Below, piece after piece: positions 1 to 6,666 of a DNA stretch of 7,141 nt. The notes beneath the pieces were generated by a model that saw only the letters and a program-made list of their open reading frames with translations, searched no databases and was not told where the DNA came from. Position numbers and translations under genes: made by a program. The stretch's first letter is position 1, and the number at the start of each line of letters is the position of its first letter. The DNA lies in NCBI GenBank assembly GCA_002385465.1, contig DGDN01000097.1, positions 436 through 7,576 on the forward strand. Direction: 5' to 3'. Source of the DNA: Candidatus Fermentithermobacillaceae bacterium UBA3951 (GTDB taxonomy: Bacteria > Bacillota > Sulfobacillia > Fermentithermobacillales > Fermentithermobacillaceae).

Positions 1-233
1 AGGGCTACAAGCCTCTCCCACGGGTCCTCGTTCAAAAACCGCATGGCAGAGTCAAAAGTGGCTCCACCCCAGACTTCAACCGAGTTGAACCCCACGCGGT
101 CCATCTTTTCCGCGATAGGCAACATATCTTGAGTTTTCATACGTGTGGCCAAGAGTGATTGATGCCCATCCCGGAGGGTTGTGTCGGTAATCCGGACCCG
201 CCGTCTTACACTTGCTTCGGTCATTGAGTTCAC
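1..233 (-). CDS. Biotin-dependent carboxyltransferase, OadA/PycB/5S type (partial, N-terminus only)
   Basis: Only the first 77 or so residues are in the window; the gene runs off the left edge. The read-through contains ITDTTLRDGHQSLLATRMKT, then a VEVWGGATFD segment and MRFLNEDPWERL. These are hallmarks of the DRE-TIM carboxyltransferase domain shared by oxaloacetate decarboxylase alpha, pyruvate carboxylase subunit B and the methylmalonyl-CoA carboxyltransferase 5S subunit. The Asp of the RDGHQS motif is a metal ligand in this family. These enzymes move CO2 between biotin and an alpha-keto acid. The N-terminus cannot tell the three apart, because the biotinyl domain, if any, lies outside. 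Two in-frame starts are possible: ATG at 224, with no good ribosome site, and GTG at 233, with GGAG at 243-246 nine bases upstream. I chose GTG. It follows pyrG by 46 nt on the same strand and may be cotranscribed; I see no convincing promoter in the gap. Confidence 0.88.
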   Translation of the reverse strand, partial: MNSMTEASVRRRVRITDTTLRDGHQSLLATRMKTQDMLPIAEKMDRVGFNSVEVWGGATFDSAMRFLNEDPWERLVA

Positions 234-242
234 AGTCAGTCA

Positions 243-246
243 CTCC
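243..246 (-). promoter_or_regulatory. Ribosome binding site deciding the carboxyltransferase start
   Basis: GGAG on the minus strand lies 9 nt before a GTG at 231-233 but 18 nt before the in-frame ATG at 222-224. This favours the GTG. The site is short, so the choice is moderate only. Confidence 0.45.
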
Positions 247-279
247 AATAATTCAGATGATTAAATCCATCCTACCACA

Positions 280-1890
280 CTACCCGCCGTACTTGAGAGC
301 TGCGCCGATAAAGGCCGCAAAAAGCGGGTGTGGCCTGTTCGGACGGGAGATAAGCTCAGGATGGAACTGGCATCCCACGAACCAAGGATGTCCCCTGAGC
401 TCCATCACTTCAACCAAGCCTCTTGCAGGCCAAATACCGACCGGCTCAAGTCCCGCGGATGCCAGATCTTGGACGTACCTCGGGTTGACCTCAAACCGGT
501 GCCTGTGCCTTTCGTGTATGACCTCGGCCCCGTAGGCTTTCTGGGAGATGGAGCCCTCCTTCAGCTCGCACGGGAAAAGGCCGCGCCTCATGGTGCCTCC
601 CATGTCCTCGATATCCTTCTGCTCAGGCATGAGGTCGATCACGGGATGAGGCGTGTCGGGGCTGAACTCGGTCGAGTCCGCCTCTGCGTAGCCGAGGACG
701 TTCCTGGCCACTTCAATGACCGCGCACTGGAGGCCGAGACAGATACCGAAGAAAGGCACTCCTTTTTCACGCGCATATCTGATGGCCGCTACCTTGCCCT
801 TGATACCCCGGTGGCCAAAGCCTCCGGGGACCAGAATTCCGTCGGCTTTTTCAAGGACACGCGCGACCTCGTCTTGAGACATGCCGTCCAACTTGACGGC
901 GTCTATCCAGTCGATATTGACCCTGGCTCCGTTCGCCAGCCCCCCGTGAGTCAGGGCCTCGACTACGCTCTTGTAGGCATCGTGGAGGGCGACGTACTTA
1001 CCGACAAGCGCTATCTGGCACTCGCGGGTGGGCGAGGCGATTTTTCGCGCTATCTCCTGCCACTCACTGAGGTCGGGCTTCTTTTTCGGGAGGGAGAGCT
1101 TGTCCTCGACGATCCTTCCAAGCCCCTCTTCTTCGAGCATAACTGGGATCTCGTAGATGCTCGAGGCGTCCAGGTTCTGGATCACCGCGTCTTTTTCCAC
1201 GCTGCAGAAGAGAGCTATCTTCTCCCGCATCTCCGCAGACATGGGCATGGTTGACCGGCATATTATGACGTCGGGAGATATCCCGATCGAACGCAGTTCG
1301 GCGACGCTGTGCTGGGTGGGCTTCGACTTCTGCTCACCGCTTGAGGATAGGTACGGGATGAGCGTGAGGTGGATGTAGACCGAGTTTTCACGGCCCACGT
1401 CGAACCTAATCTGCCTTATCGCTTCAAGGAAGGGAAGGCCCTCAATGTCGCCTACGGTCCCGCCAATCTCGACGATGACGATATCCGCGCCGGACTCCGT
1501 GGCGACCTTATGGATCCTCTCCTTGATTTCATTGGTCACGTGGGGGATTACCTGGACGGTTGAGCCCAGAAACTCCCCCCGGCGTTCCTTCTCAATAACC
1601 GCCTTGTAGATCTGGCCGGTTGTGACGTTGTTTGCCGCCGAAAGGGGGCGGTCGATAAACCTTTCATAGTGGCCGAGGTCAAGGTCGGTCTCGGCGCCGT
1701 CGTTTGTAACGAACACCTCGCCGTGCTGGAGAGGGCTCATGGTACCCGCATCGACGTTCACGTAAGGATCCAGCTTAATTATGGTTACCGAATACCCTCT
1801 CGCCTTCATGAGGGTGCCGATGGACGCGGAAGCTATGCCCTTTCCCAGGCCTGAGACTACCCCTCCCGTTACAAAGACAAATTTTGACAT
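280..1890 (-). CDS. pyrG: CTP synthase (glutamine hydrolysing)
   Basis: Cytosolic enzyme that aminates UTP to CTP using ATP and ammonia from glutamine, the last step of de novo CTP synthesis. The 536 residues match the family's usual length of about 535-550. The N-terminal synthetase domain (about 1-270) opens with MSKFVFVTGGVVSGLGKG, whose GLGKG is the ATP loop, followed by IKLDPYVNVDAGTMSP and the EIGGTVGDIE segment (141-150). The C-terminal class I glutamine amidotransferase domain (about 290-536) has the oxyanion motif GGFGHRG at 356-362, the nucleophile elbow GICLGLQ with Cys384, and the His510/Glu512 pair in CQFHPE. All catalytic residues are present. The ATG at 1890 has a perfect AGGAGG (1897-1902) six bases upstream. 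It sits 29 nt after rpoE, as in other Bacillota where rpoE precedes pyrG. A hairpin and T-run just before the start may control readthrough from rpoE. Confidence 0.98.
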   Translation of the reverse strand: MSKFVFVTGGVVSGLGKGIASASIGTLMKARGYSVTIIKLDPYVNVDAGTMSPLQHGEVFVTNDGAETDLDLGHYERFIDRPLSAANNVTTGQIYKAVIEKERRGEFLGSTVQVIPHVTNEIKERIHKVATESGADIVIVEIGGTVGDIEGLPFLEAIRQIRFDVGRENSVYIHLTLIPYLSSSGEQKSKPTQHSVAELRSIGISPDVIICRSTMPMSAEMREKIALFCSVEKDAVIQNLDASSIYEIPVMLEEEGLGRIVEDKLSLPKKKPDLSEWQEIARKIASPTRECQIALVGKYVALHDAYKSVVEALTHGGLANGARVNIDWIDAVKLDGMSQDEVARVLEKADGILVPGGFGHRGIKGKVAAIRYAREKGVPFFGICLGLQCAVIEVARNVLGYAEADSTEFSPDTPHPVIDLMPEQKDIEDMGGTMRRGLFPCELKEGSISQKAYGAEVIHERHRHRFEVNPRYVQDLASAGLEPVGIWPARGLVEVMELRGHPWFVGCQFHPELISRPNRPHPLFAAFIGAALKYGG

Positions 1891-1902
1891 GGTTAACCTC
1901 CT

Positions 1903-1926
1903 AAAAAGGGGAGGGAGCCCTACCCC
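1903..1926 (-). terminator. Possible intrinsic terminator or attenuator between rpoE and pyrG
   Basis: On the minus strand GGGG-T-AGG (1926-1919) can pair with CCT-CCCC (1914-1908), with one bulged T at 1922 and a four-base GCTC loop. TTTTT follows at 1907-1903. That is a seven-pair GC-rich stem with a U-run, the form of an intrinsic terminator. It overlaps the rpoE stop codon (1920-1922), and its U-run touches the pyrG AGGAGG. Full termination here would leave pyrG without a promoter, so partial or conditional termination is more likely. It could also be a composition accident in the repetitive acidic tail of rpoE. Seen: the pairing and T-run. Inferred: function. Confidence 0.45.
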
Positions 1927-1948
1927 ACCTCTGGTTCTTCGGGCTCCC
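1913..1948 (-). promoter_or_regulatory. Alternative hairpin that competes with the rpoE-pyrG terminator stem
   Basis: GGGAGCCC (minus strand, 1948-1941) and GGGCTCCC (1920-1913) form a perfect eight-base stem around a 20-base loop. The 3' arm (1913-1920) includes bases used by the terminator-like stem at 1908-1926, so the two structures exclude each other. The 5' arm lies in the last codons of rpoE, where a translating ribosome would cover it. This has the geometry of an antiterminator, but the role is inferred from pairing alone. Confidence 0.35.
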
Positions 1949-2333
1949 CTACCGGTTCTTCTTCCGTTCCTTCATCTGCCTGGTAGTCTTCGTCTAAGAC
2001 CACCAGTTCTCGCCTTAATCGTTCGCCCGGCTTAGGGCGATCGGCCGATGATACTTCGACTACTTTGTACGACGGAGGCTTAACCGTCCACTCGCGGAGG
2101 CCGCACAACCCGCCGCCCCTGTTAAGGAACCGGTTGTCCATACTTATCTCGGTGTGGGCTTTGGCCATGAGTCTCGCCAAAGACTCACCCGACTTGAGGT
2201 TCCTAAGGGCCAGAACCTCGCTCACAAGGTCTTTGTACTTCATGGGTTCCCGGCGATCTTTCAGGATGTTGTACGCCAGGTCGCTTATTGAAAGATCGTT
2301 ACGGGGGCTCTGAGGCTGTACTGTGTCTTTCAC
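1920..2333 (-). CDS. rpoE: DNA-directed RNA polymerase delta subunit
   Basis: Delta is an auxiliary RNA polymerase subunit found in Bacillota. It promotes core enzyme recycling and makes transcription more responsive to initiating NTP levels. From the GTG at 2333 the protein has 137 residues: a HARE-HTH domain at about 14-86 (SISDLAYNILKDRREPMKYK, later MDNRFLNRGGGLCGLREW), a basic linker (RPKPGERLRRE), then an acidic Asp/Glu/Pro tail at about 114-137. The tail is far shorter than the roughly 80 acidic residues of Bacillus subtilis delta. The frame stays open upstream to a TTG at 2405 (161 residues, AGGA 6 nt before it) and contains an ATG at 2393. I prefer GTG 2333 because AGGGGGTGG (2339-2347) fits a Shine-Dalgarno and because the HARE domain then starts near residue 14, as in known delta proteins. 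The pyrG gene next door supports the assignment. Confidence 0.85.
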   Translation of the reverse strand: MKDTVQPQSPRNDLSISDLAYNILKDRREPMKYKDLVSEVLALRNLKSGESLARLMAKAHTEISMDNRFLNRGGGLCGLREWTVKPPSYKVVEVSSADRPKPGERLRRELVVLDEDYQADEGTEEEPVGEPEEPEVG

Positions 2334-2338
2334 AAGTA

Positions 2339-2347
2339 CCACCCCCT
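2339..2347 (-). promoter_or_regulatory. Ribosome binding site supporting the rpoE GTG start
   Basis: AGGGGGTGG on the minus strand matches AGGAGGTGA at seven of nine positions. Its AGGGGG part lies eight bases before GTG 2333. It is better than the AGGA before TTG 2405, and nothing comparable precedes ATG 2393. Confidence 0.45.
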
Positions 2348-2418
2348 GCGAAGTTTCGGGAAGATTGCCTTCAGTAATTTTACTCACCCTCATACCCGTA
2401 TTCAATATGCATCCTGAG

Positions 2419-2448
2419 ATACTGCCAAAGGTGCTGCCTTAAAGTCAA
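2419..2448 (-). promoter_or_regulatory. Candidate sigma-A promoter for rpoE-pyrG
   Basis: TTGACT at 2448-2443 matches five of six -35 bases. After 18 bases comes CAGTAT (2424-2419), a weak -10 preceded by an extended TGG element. It lies in the 161-base gap between kamE and rpoE. It would give a leader of about 75 nt to the GTG 2333 start, but almost none to the TTG 2405 start. The -10 matches only three of six bases, so this is tentative. Confidence 0.28.
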
Positions 2449-2494
2449 GCCGGAAAGCCAAGAAATCTTATGGGTAGACTTGGGCGGAAAGATC

Positions 2495-3352
2495 TCAATA
2501 GAGAGACTTCCTCCTCAGCACCTCCTGGGCCAGGTAAGACGCCACGTCTTGAGGGCGGGTCATTGCACCGAACCCGGCATCGAAGCCCAGTTCCAGGGCA
2601 AGGGCATGGGTGATCCGCGGGCCTCCTGCCACAAGCACCACCCGGTCGCGCCACCCCTCGGCCTCCAGAAGCTCTGAGAGGTTGGTGAGGTTCGCAAGGT
2701 GAACGTTGCCTTGGGTGACCACCTGTGAGACCAGTATGGCATCGGCCTTTTCCTGTTTCGCCCTCGCGACCAGCTCCTCATTGGGCACCTGGCTACCCAT
2801 ATTAACCACCTTGAAGCACGAATATGCTTCCAGCCCGTGGTCGCCCGCGAAACCCTTGTAGTTGAGGATGGCGTCTAGCCCAACCGTGTGGGCGTCTGAA
2901 CCGGTGGCCGCACCCACTACGATAATCGGCCTCCCGAGCCGCTCTCTAACCATCTGCTCCACCTGGACGGGCTCGATCTTGTCCCAAAGCGGCCTTGCGA
3001 CTTTCAGTTTCGCGGTATCCACCGGACGCGAGAGTTTACCATAACCGACGTAGAAAGTATAGTTTTCGCCGAGAGAAACGGATACCGCAACCTGGGGATC
3101 AGTGAGAGCCATCTGACGCATCACTTGCCTTGCGGCCTCATCACCGAGAGGCCCGTGGGGCAAGGGCAATGTGAAACTAATCTGGACCACCCCGTCTCCC
3201 CGGTGGTCGCCGTAGGGAAGTATGAACCGCTCAGCGCCCTGAGCGCCCTTGTCCTCAGCTCTGTCTTCATCTCTGTCTTTAACTCTGTCCTTATCTCTGC
3301 CGGCGGCTCTATCCTTATATTTGCTGTCATCTCTGACCTTGTCCGGGCCCAT
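2495..3352 (-). CDS. kamE: Lysine 5,6-aminomutase beta subunit (B12-binding)
   Basis: Small subunit of the adenosylcobalamin/PLP aminomutase that converts beta-lysine to 3,5-diaminohexanoate (or D-lysine to 2,5-diaminohexanoate) in the cytoplasm. From ATG 3352 it has 285 residues. The dimerisation part (about 43-130) begins ILPYGDHRGDGVVQISFTLP. The Rossmann-like cobalamin domain (about 140-285) carries SDAHTVG, with His155 as the base-off cobalt ligand, and NYKGFAG, whose Lys166 lies 11 residues later, matching the Lys144 that holds PLP in the Clostridium sticklandii enzyme. SQVVTQGNVH and VAGGPRI follow. ATG 3352 has AGGAG at 3361-3365, eight bases upstream. An in-frame GTG at 3406 would add 18 residues, but it lies in a hairpin. 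Residues 5-36 are a charged repeat with RDKD-RVKD-RDED-RAED that I do not expect in the family, which is usually about 260 residues. The gap after kamD is 93 nt. Confidence 0.96.
   Translation of the reverse strand: MGPDKVRDDSKYKDRAAGRDKDRVKDRDEDRAEDKGAQGAERFILPYGDHRGDGVVQISFTLPLPHGPLGDEAARQVMRQMALTDPQVAVSVSLGENYTFYVGYGKLSRPVDTAKLKVARPLWDKIEPVQVEQMVRERLGRPIIVVGAATGSDAHTVGLDAILNYKGFAGDHGLEAYSCFKVVNMGSQVPNEELVARAKQEKADAILVSQVVTQGNVHLANLTNLSELLEAEGWRDRVVLVAGGPRITHALALELGFDAGFGAMTRPQDVASYLAQEVLRRKSLY
3257..3304 (-). repeat. Degenerate 12-nt tandem repeat inside the kamE N-terminus
   Basis: Plus-strand units AGCTCTGTCTTC (3257), ATCTCTGTCTTT (3269) and AACTCTGTCCTT (3281), then a degraded unit starting ATCTCTGCC (3293), follow one another without gaps. 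The unit is four codons long, so the frame is kept. The minus-strand translation is a tetrapeptide series of the form R-x-(K/E)-D. It looks like replication-slippage expansion in a coding arm. Confidence 0.8.
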
Positions 3353-3360
3353 ATCTTTCA

Positions 3361-3365
3361 CTCCT
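3361..3365 (-). promoter_or_regulatory. Ribosome binding site deciding the kamE start
   Basis: AGGAG on the minus strand, eight bases before ATG 3350-3352. It favours the 285-residue product over the GTG at 3406, whose upstream GGAGAG is ten bases away and next to a stable hairpin. Confidence 0.65.
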
Positions 3366-3394
3366 ATGAAGCGGAGCGGGAGTCTGAACCGCAC

Positions 3395-3412
3395 GCCGCG
3401 GCACACCGCGGC
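3395..3412 (-). other. GC-rich hairpin in the kamD-kamE gap
   Basis: GCCGCGG-TGTG-CCGCGGC on the minus strand is a perfect seven-base stem with a four-base loop. No T-run follows, so it is not an intrinsic terminator. It sits 34 nt after the kamD stop and 42 nt before the kamE ATG, and it buries the alternative GTG 3406. It may protect or tune the kamE message, which is inference. Confidence 0.5.
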
Positions 3413-3445
3413 TCTTCTCTCCGGCCCCGCGCCCCGTCGTTCTCG

Positions 3446-5002
3446 CTAAATCCCCAATTCACGCTTAAGCCCTTCTTCAACCGGGTTGTAGTACGCAGGG
3501 CTCTTGGTGAAGACGCCTTCAAGGCCCTTGCCTCCCTCTCGCTTCCTGCGGATCCCGGCAAACACGCCTTCTTCGAGAGCCCTGAAGAGGCCCTTGGCCT
3601 CCACGTCTTTAAGGAGCGAGAGGGCCTTGTCGAGGACCTCGCCGGCCCTCCGCTCGATCTTCCCGCCTTTCTCCAGGCTTAGGTCTTGCCCTAGATGCCG
3701 CGCAGCCGTCCTGGCATAGGCCGCCGCCCTAATCGAAGCGTACCTGTCTTGCAGGAGGGGCGTGTGGACGGCCTCGGTGAGCATCCCCACAAGGTGGATC
3801 GACTGTCCGGTTATGACCGAGACAAGGTTGAAGCTTGCGTCCAAAGCGTGAGCGAAGAAGATGTCCCCCGTCTTATGGACCGTAGGGGGCATGAACTTCA
3901 CGGGGCACGACGGGAAGAGCTCTCTCACCAAGAGAGCGCTCGCAAGCTCCAAGAGGAAGCTGTCTTCGATATTAGGATCTATCTCAAAGGCGTGCCCCAG
4001 ACCTATCTGCCCGTCCTTAAGGCCCGAGAGGTGGGCGAAGTGGTAGTTTATGAACTGGGAGGCGACCACTGAGTGGCCCGAACTCAGGGCGTCGACGGTC
4101 GTAAGGTAGTTGTCTTCACCGGTGTTGATGATGATTCCGGCGTAGGCGTTAATCATCCTGGAGAACCTCTGGTCGATCAAGGTCCTCTCGGCGTTTATAT
4201 CCCTGAAGAGGATGCCGTACATGGCGTCGTTGAGCATGAGGTCTACCCGCTCGAGAGCCCCCATGGCGGCGATCTCCGGCATGCAGAGGCCCGAGGAGTA
4301 GTTTACAAGCCTCACGTACCTCCCGAGCCGCTTTGACTCCTCATCGAGGGCCGCACGCATGAGCCTGAAATTATCCTGGGTGGCGTAAGTGCCGCCGTAC
4401 CCTTCTCGGGTCACCCCGTGGGGGACGTAGTCGAGGAGGCTCTGGCCGGTCGACCTTATGACGGCGATTACATCGGCGCCTTGCTGAGCGGCCATCCTCG
4501 CCTGGGCAATGTCTTCATATATATCTCCCGTAGCTACGATTACATAAAGCCAGGGCCGGCCGTGGACGGGGTAGGCTTCCAGAAGCTCTTCCCGTTCCTC
4601 GCGCCTCGCCTGGATCTTGGCGAGGGCCGCACAGGTGAGTTCTTTTGCTTTCGCCCGGCATTCCTCCGCGCCGCGCCACGGAAGGCTACCGAGATCGACT
4701 TCCTTGGCGGCTACTTTGGCCGCCACATCCTGAGGCGAAAGGTCCAAAACCGCGCACGCATTGGCCAGGTGGATGGCTACGCCGTCTTCTACCTTCCCCA
4801 AGGAAACGAGGTGGTCTACGAGTACGTTTGCAAGGGGAACCCCCGAGGGACTTACGCCTTCAACGCCAAACAGCCTGGCCACGGTCCTCTCAATGGTTAC
4901 CGTGCTCCTTCCCGAGAGTTCCTCGTTCACCTTTCGCGCTATACTTTCTGCAAGAGCGTGGCACAAGTCTACCTTTGAGGTATCCAGGTCCAGCCTCAAC
5001 AT
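3446..5002 (-). CDS. kamD: Lysine 5,6-aminomutase alpha subunit
   Basis: Large subunit of lysine 5,6-aminomutase. Its TIM barrel houses the radical reaction while KamE supplies cobalamin and the PLP lysine. The 518 residues agree with the roughly 516 of the Clostridium sticklandii protein. Segments typical of the family include WLYVIVATGDIYEDIAQARM (151-170), IRSTGQSLLDYVPHGVTREG (182-201), GGTYATQDNFRLMR (203-216), YSSGLCMPEIA (235-245) and NDAMYGILFRDIN (258-270). Tyr262 is the likely counterpart of the tyrosine that stacks on PLP. MPPTVHKTGDIFFAH (371-385) and a helical C-terminal region (about 410-518) follow. The ATG at 5002 has GGAGGG (5010-5015) seven bases upstream and overlaps the end of kamC by 7 nt, so the two are probably translationally coupled. 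Stop at 3446-3448. No missing segments or frameshifts are visible. Confidence 0.97.
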   Translation of the reverse strand: MLRLDLDTSKVDLCHALAESIARKVNEELSGRSTVTIERTVARLFGVEGVSPSGVPLANVLVDHLVSLGKVEDGVAIHLANACAVLDLSPQDVAAKVAAKEVDLGSLPWRGAEECRAKAKELTCAALAKIQARREEREELLEAYPVHGRPWLYVIVATGDIYEDIAQARMAAQQGADVIAVIRSTGQSLLDYVPHGVTREGYGGTYATQDNFRLMRAALDEESKRLGRYVRLVNYSSGLCMPEIAAMGALERVDLMLNDAMYGILFRDINAERTLIDQRFSRMINAYAGIIINTGEDNYLTTVDALSSGHSVVASQFINYHFAHLSGLKDGQIGLGHAFEIDPNIEDSFLLELASALLVRELFPSCPVKFMPPTVHKTGDIFFAHALDASFNLVSVITGQSIHLVGMLTEAVHTPLLQDRYASIRAAAYARTAARHLGQDLSLEKGGKIERRAGEVLDKALSLLKDVEAKGLFRALEEGVFAGIRRKREGGKGLEGVFTKSPAYYNPVEEGLKRELGI

Positions 5003-6666
5003 GGCTCATCCCTCCGAAATCCACAGGGCCCCGTGCCGGCCACAAACTCTTCCGCCCGGCGGATGATCTCGCCGTCCAGCCCCAAGATTTTCGCCACCAT
5101 GAGGGCGTCTTGGGGTACCGGCGTATCGGGGCCTACTTTGACCAACCTGTAATCCATGTGCCGGTAAAGCCAGTCGATATCCTTGCCGCCGCTCGCATCC
5201 CCTTCTTCAAGGTCCCCGTCCCCCGGCGTGAGGCCCGCAACTTGCCAGTGAGGCACGTTGAGCTGAGATGCAAGGCCGTGGTAATGGGTGCTCGCCAACA
5301 CCCGGGAGCCTTCTCCGGCGTTCAGGCGCAGGTAATCGAGGACCGCAGCGTAGAGGGCAAGGCCTTGGGACGGGTTCGTTCCCCTCCCGACCTCATCGAG
5401 CAAGATGAGCCCCCGTTCGTCTATCCGTGCGAGGAGGTCTTTAAGCGCTACGACCTCGGCGGCAAAGCTCGAGAGGCCGGGCTTCCCCGGCGTCTCGGGC
5501 TGAAAGTAGACATAATCGTAAAGGGAAAACTCAAGGCGGGAACACGGGGGCAGAAACCCCCACTGGGCCAGGGAGACGCAGAGGCCCACGGTGGCTAGGG
5601 AGACGGTCTTCCCGCCCATGTTTGGCCCCGTGACCACCGAGACCGGCGAGTCGATGGTGAGGGACACCGGCTGGTACTTGCCTCCCCGCCCTTCCACTTC
5701 CTCGCGCACCACCGGGTGGAATGCTCCCTCCAGGACGAGCGGGCCTGCATCCCGGTTAATAACGGGTTCTCTCGCATCCCAACGGGCGGCCAGTTCTGCC
5801 TTCCTAAGGAGGTAGTCCAGCTCGCCCAGCGCCCAGGCCGCCTTCTCCAGTTCGTCCTTCCACTCGCGAAGGTCTGCCGAAAGGGAACGGAGCACCTCTC
5901 CTTCCAGGAGGGTTTCCCCCTGGCGGAGCCGGTTTATGTCGCGCTCGAGCCTCAGGGCTTCACGGGTTGCCTTGAGCCTGAAGTGGACGTGGGTGAGGGT
6001 TTCCCTGGTTTCGCCCAGTTCGGGCATGAGCCTCGCTTGTTCTACCGCCTGCACGTTGGTTTTCCTGATCGCGATCTCTTCGCGGATACCGGGCCTCCGG
6101 CCCAACACCCGTTCTACCTCGGCGGCTTCTTTGGTCATCTCATCGCGCCAGATCTTTTCTTTGGCCTTGCGTTCGGCCCTCACCCTTGAAAGATCGGGGG
6201 AGTAGCCGTCGGCAATGTAGAAAACCGGCTGACCGGCGAAACCCGGAAGAAGCTTCTTATGGACGTCTTCAAGCGATGGGGGGACCGTCCGCTCCGGCCA
6301 TTCCACTTGGGATTCTGCCATGGCGGACCTTATCCGGCCCACGGAGAAGGCAAGGTGCGCCAGGACGAAGATCTCGGGAGCCGTCAAAACCTTTTCTTCT
6401 TTTAGAAGGATAATCGCGTGAAACGGGTCTTTTAGAGTTGAAAGCACACTATCCAGTTTAGAAAAGACATCGGGATATGTTTTTAGGGCCTTAGAAAGTG
6501 AAGACACTTCTCGGAGTTCTTTTCTCAGTTCTTCTTCCTCTCCCGGAAGCTTTGGTTCTGCTTTGCTCTTCACTCTCCGCCCAAGAGAAGATTTCGGCGA
6601 GACACTTTCCCAGATTGTCAAAAAGCCCAGGGAATCACCCGTCGATTCCCCCGCGAAAAACCGCAC
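4996..6666 (-). CDS. kamC: MutS-family ATPase, likely lysine 5,6-aminomutase reactivase KamC
   Basis: A 556-residue protein with only the core, lever and ATPase parts of MutS. The N-terminal half (about 45-300) is largely helical and charged. The ABC-type ATPase at about 305-545 has Walker A GPNMGGKT (347-354), an aromatic and Gly/Pro-rich region YFQPETPGKPGLSSFAAEV, Walker B LILLDEVGRGTNPSQG (420-435) and the H-loop STHYHG (459-464). The mismatch-reading domain I of MutS is absent, and so is the C-terminal Smr nuclease of MutS2. Its place between kamB and kamD fits KamC, thought with KamB to restore aminomutase activity after suicide inactivation. That role is from family knowledge, not visible here. 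GTG 6666 overlaps the kamB stop by one base (TAGTG), with GGAG 13 nt upstream. Residues 1-45 are less typical, so a slightly later start is possible. The gene overlaps kamD by 7 nt. Confidence 0.85.
   Translation of the reverse strand: MRFFAGESTGDSLGFLTIWESVSPKSSLGRRVKSKAEPKLPGEEEELRKELREVSSLSKALKTYPDVFSKLDSVLSTLKDPFHAIILLKEEKVLTAPEIFVLAHLAFSVGRIRSAMAESQVEWPERTVPPSLEDVHKKLLPGFAGQPVFYIADGYSPDLSRVRAERKAKEKIWRDEMTKEAAEVERVLGRRPGIREEIAIRKTNVQAVEQARLMPELGETRETLTHVHFRLKATREALRLERDINRLRQGETLLEGEVLRSLSADLREWKDELEKAAWALGELDYLLRKAELAARWDAREPVINRDAGPLVLEGAFHPVVREEVEGRGGKYQPVSLTIDSPVSVVTGPNMGGKTVSLATVGLCVSLAQWGFLPPCSRLEFSLYDYVYFQPETPGKPGLSSFAAEVVALKDLLARIDERGLILLDEVGRGTNPSQGLALYAAVLDYLRLNAGEGSRVLASTHYHGLASQLNVPHWQVAGLTPGDGDLEEGDASGGKDIDWLYRHMDYRLVKVGPDTPVPQDALMVAKILGLDGEIIRRAEEFVAGTGPCGFRRDEPC

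Noticed and set aside
328..1254. A long open frame on the plus strand (about 308 codons) opposite pyrG
   Set aside because: It lies wholly antisense to a CTP synthase with all catalytic residues, and its translation resembles no family I know. Long antisense frames are common in GC-rich coding DNA.
1915..1920. GGGCTC before pyrG as a Bacillus-type CTP-sensing transcript start
   Set aside because: No -10-like sequence lies at the right distance upstream (the bases are GGTGGGGTA), and there is no room for a leader with a separate terminator before the pyrG start.
2458..2483. CCAAG/CTTGG inverted repeat after kamE as a terminator
   Set aside because: Only five base pairs with a 16-base loop, and no T-run follows on the minus strand.
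3353..3406. An 18-residue longer KamE from GTG 3406
   Set aside because: The GTG is in a stable hairpin, while ATG 3352 has a well-spaced AGGAG. The extra residues show no family similarity.
3125..3682. A plus-strand open frame opposite kamE and kamD with a Ser/Leu/Val-rich stretch that looks like a membrane segment
   Set aside because: The hydrophobic stretch is the complement of the charged KamE repeat. Complementing Asp/Lys/Arg codons gives Val/Leu/Ser codons.
4645..5598. A long open frame on the plus strand (about 317 codons) opposite kamC and kamD
   Set aside because: It crosses the junction of two clear minus-strand genes and has low-complexity Arg/Pro-rich content typical of a shadow frame.
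4996..6666. Reading the MutS-like gene as mismatch repair MutS or MutS2
   Set aside because: It lacks the mismatch-recognition domain and the Smr domain, is only 556 residues long, and is embedded in a lysine aminomutase operon.
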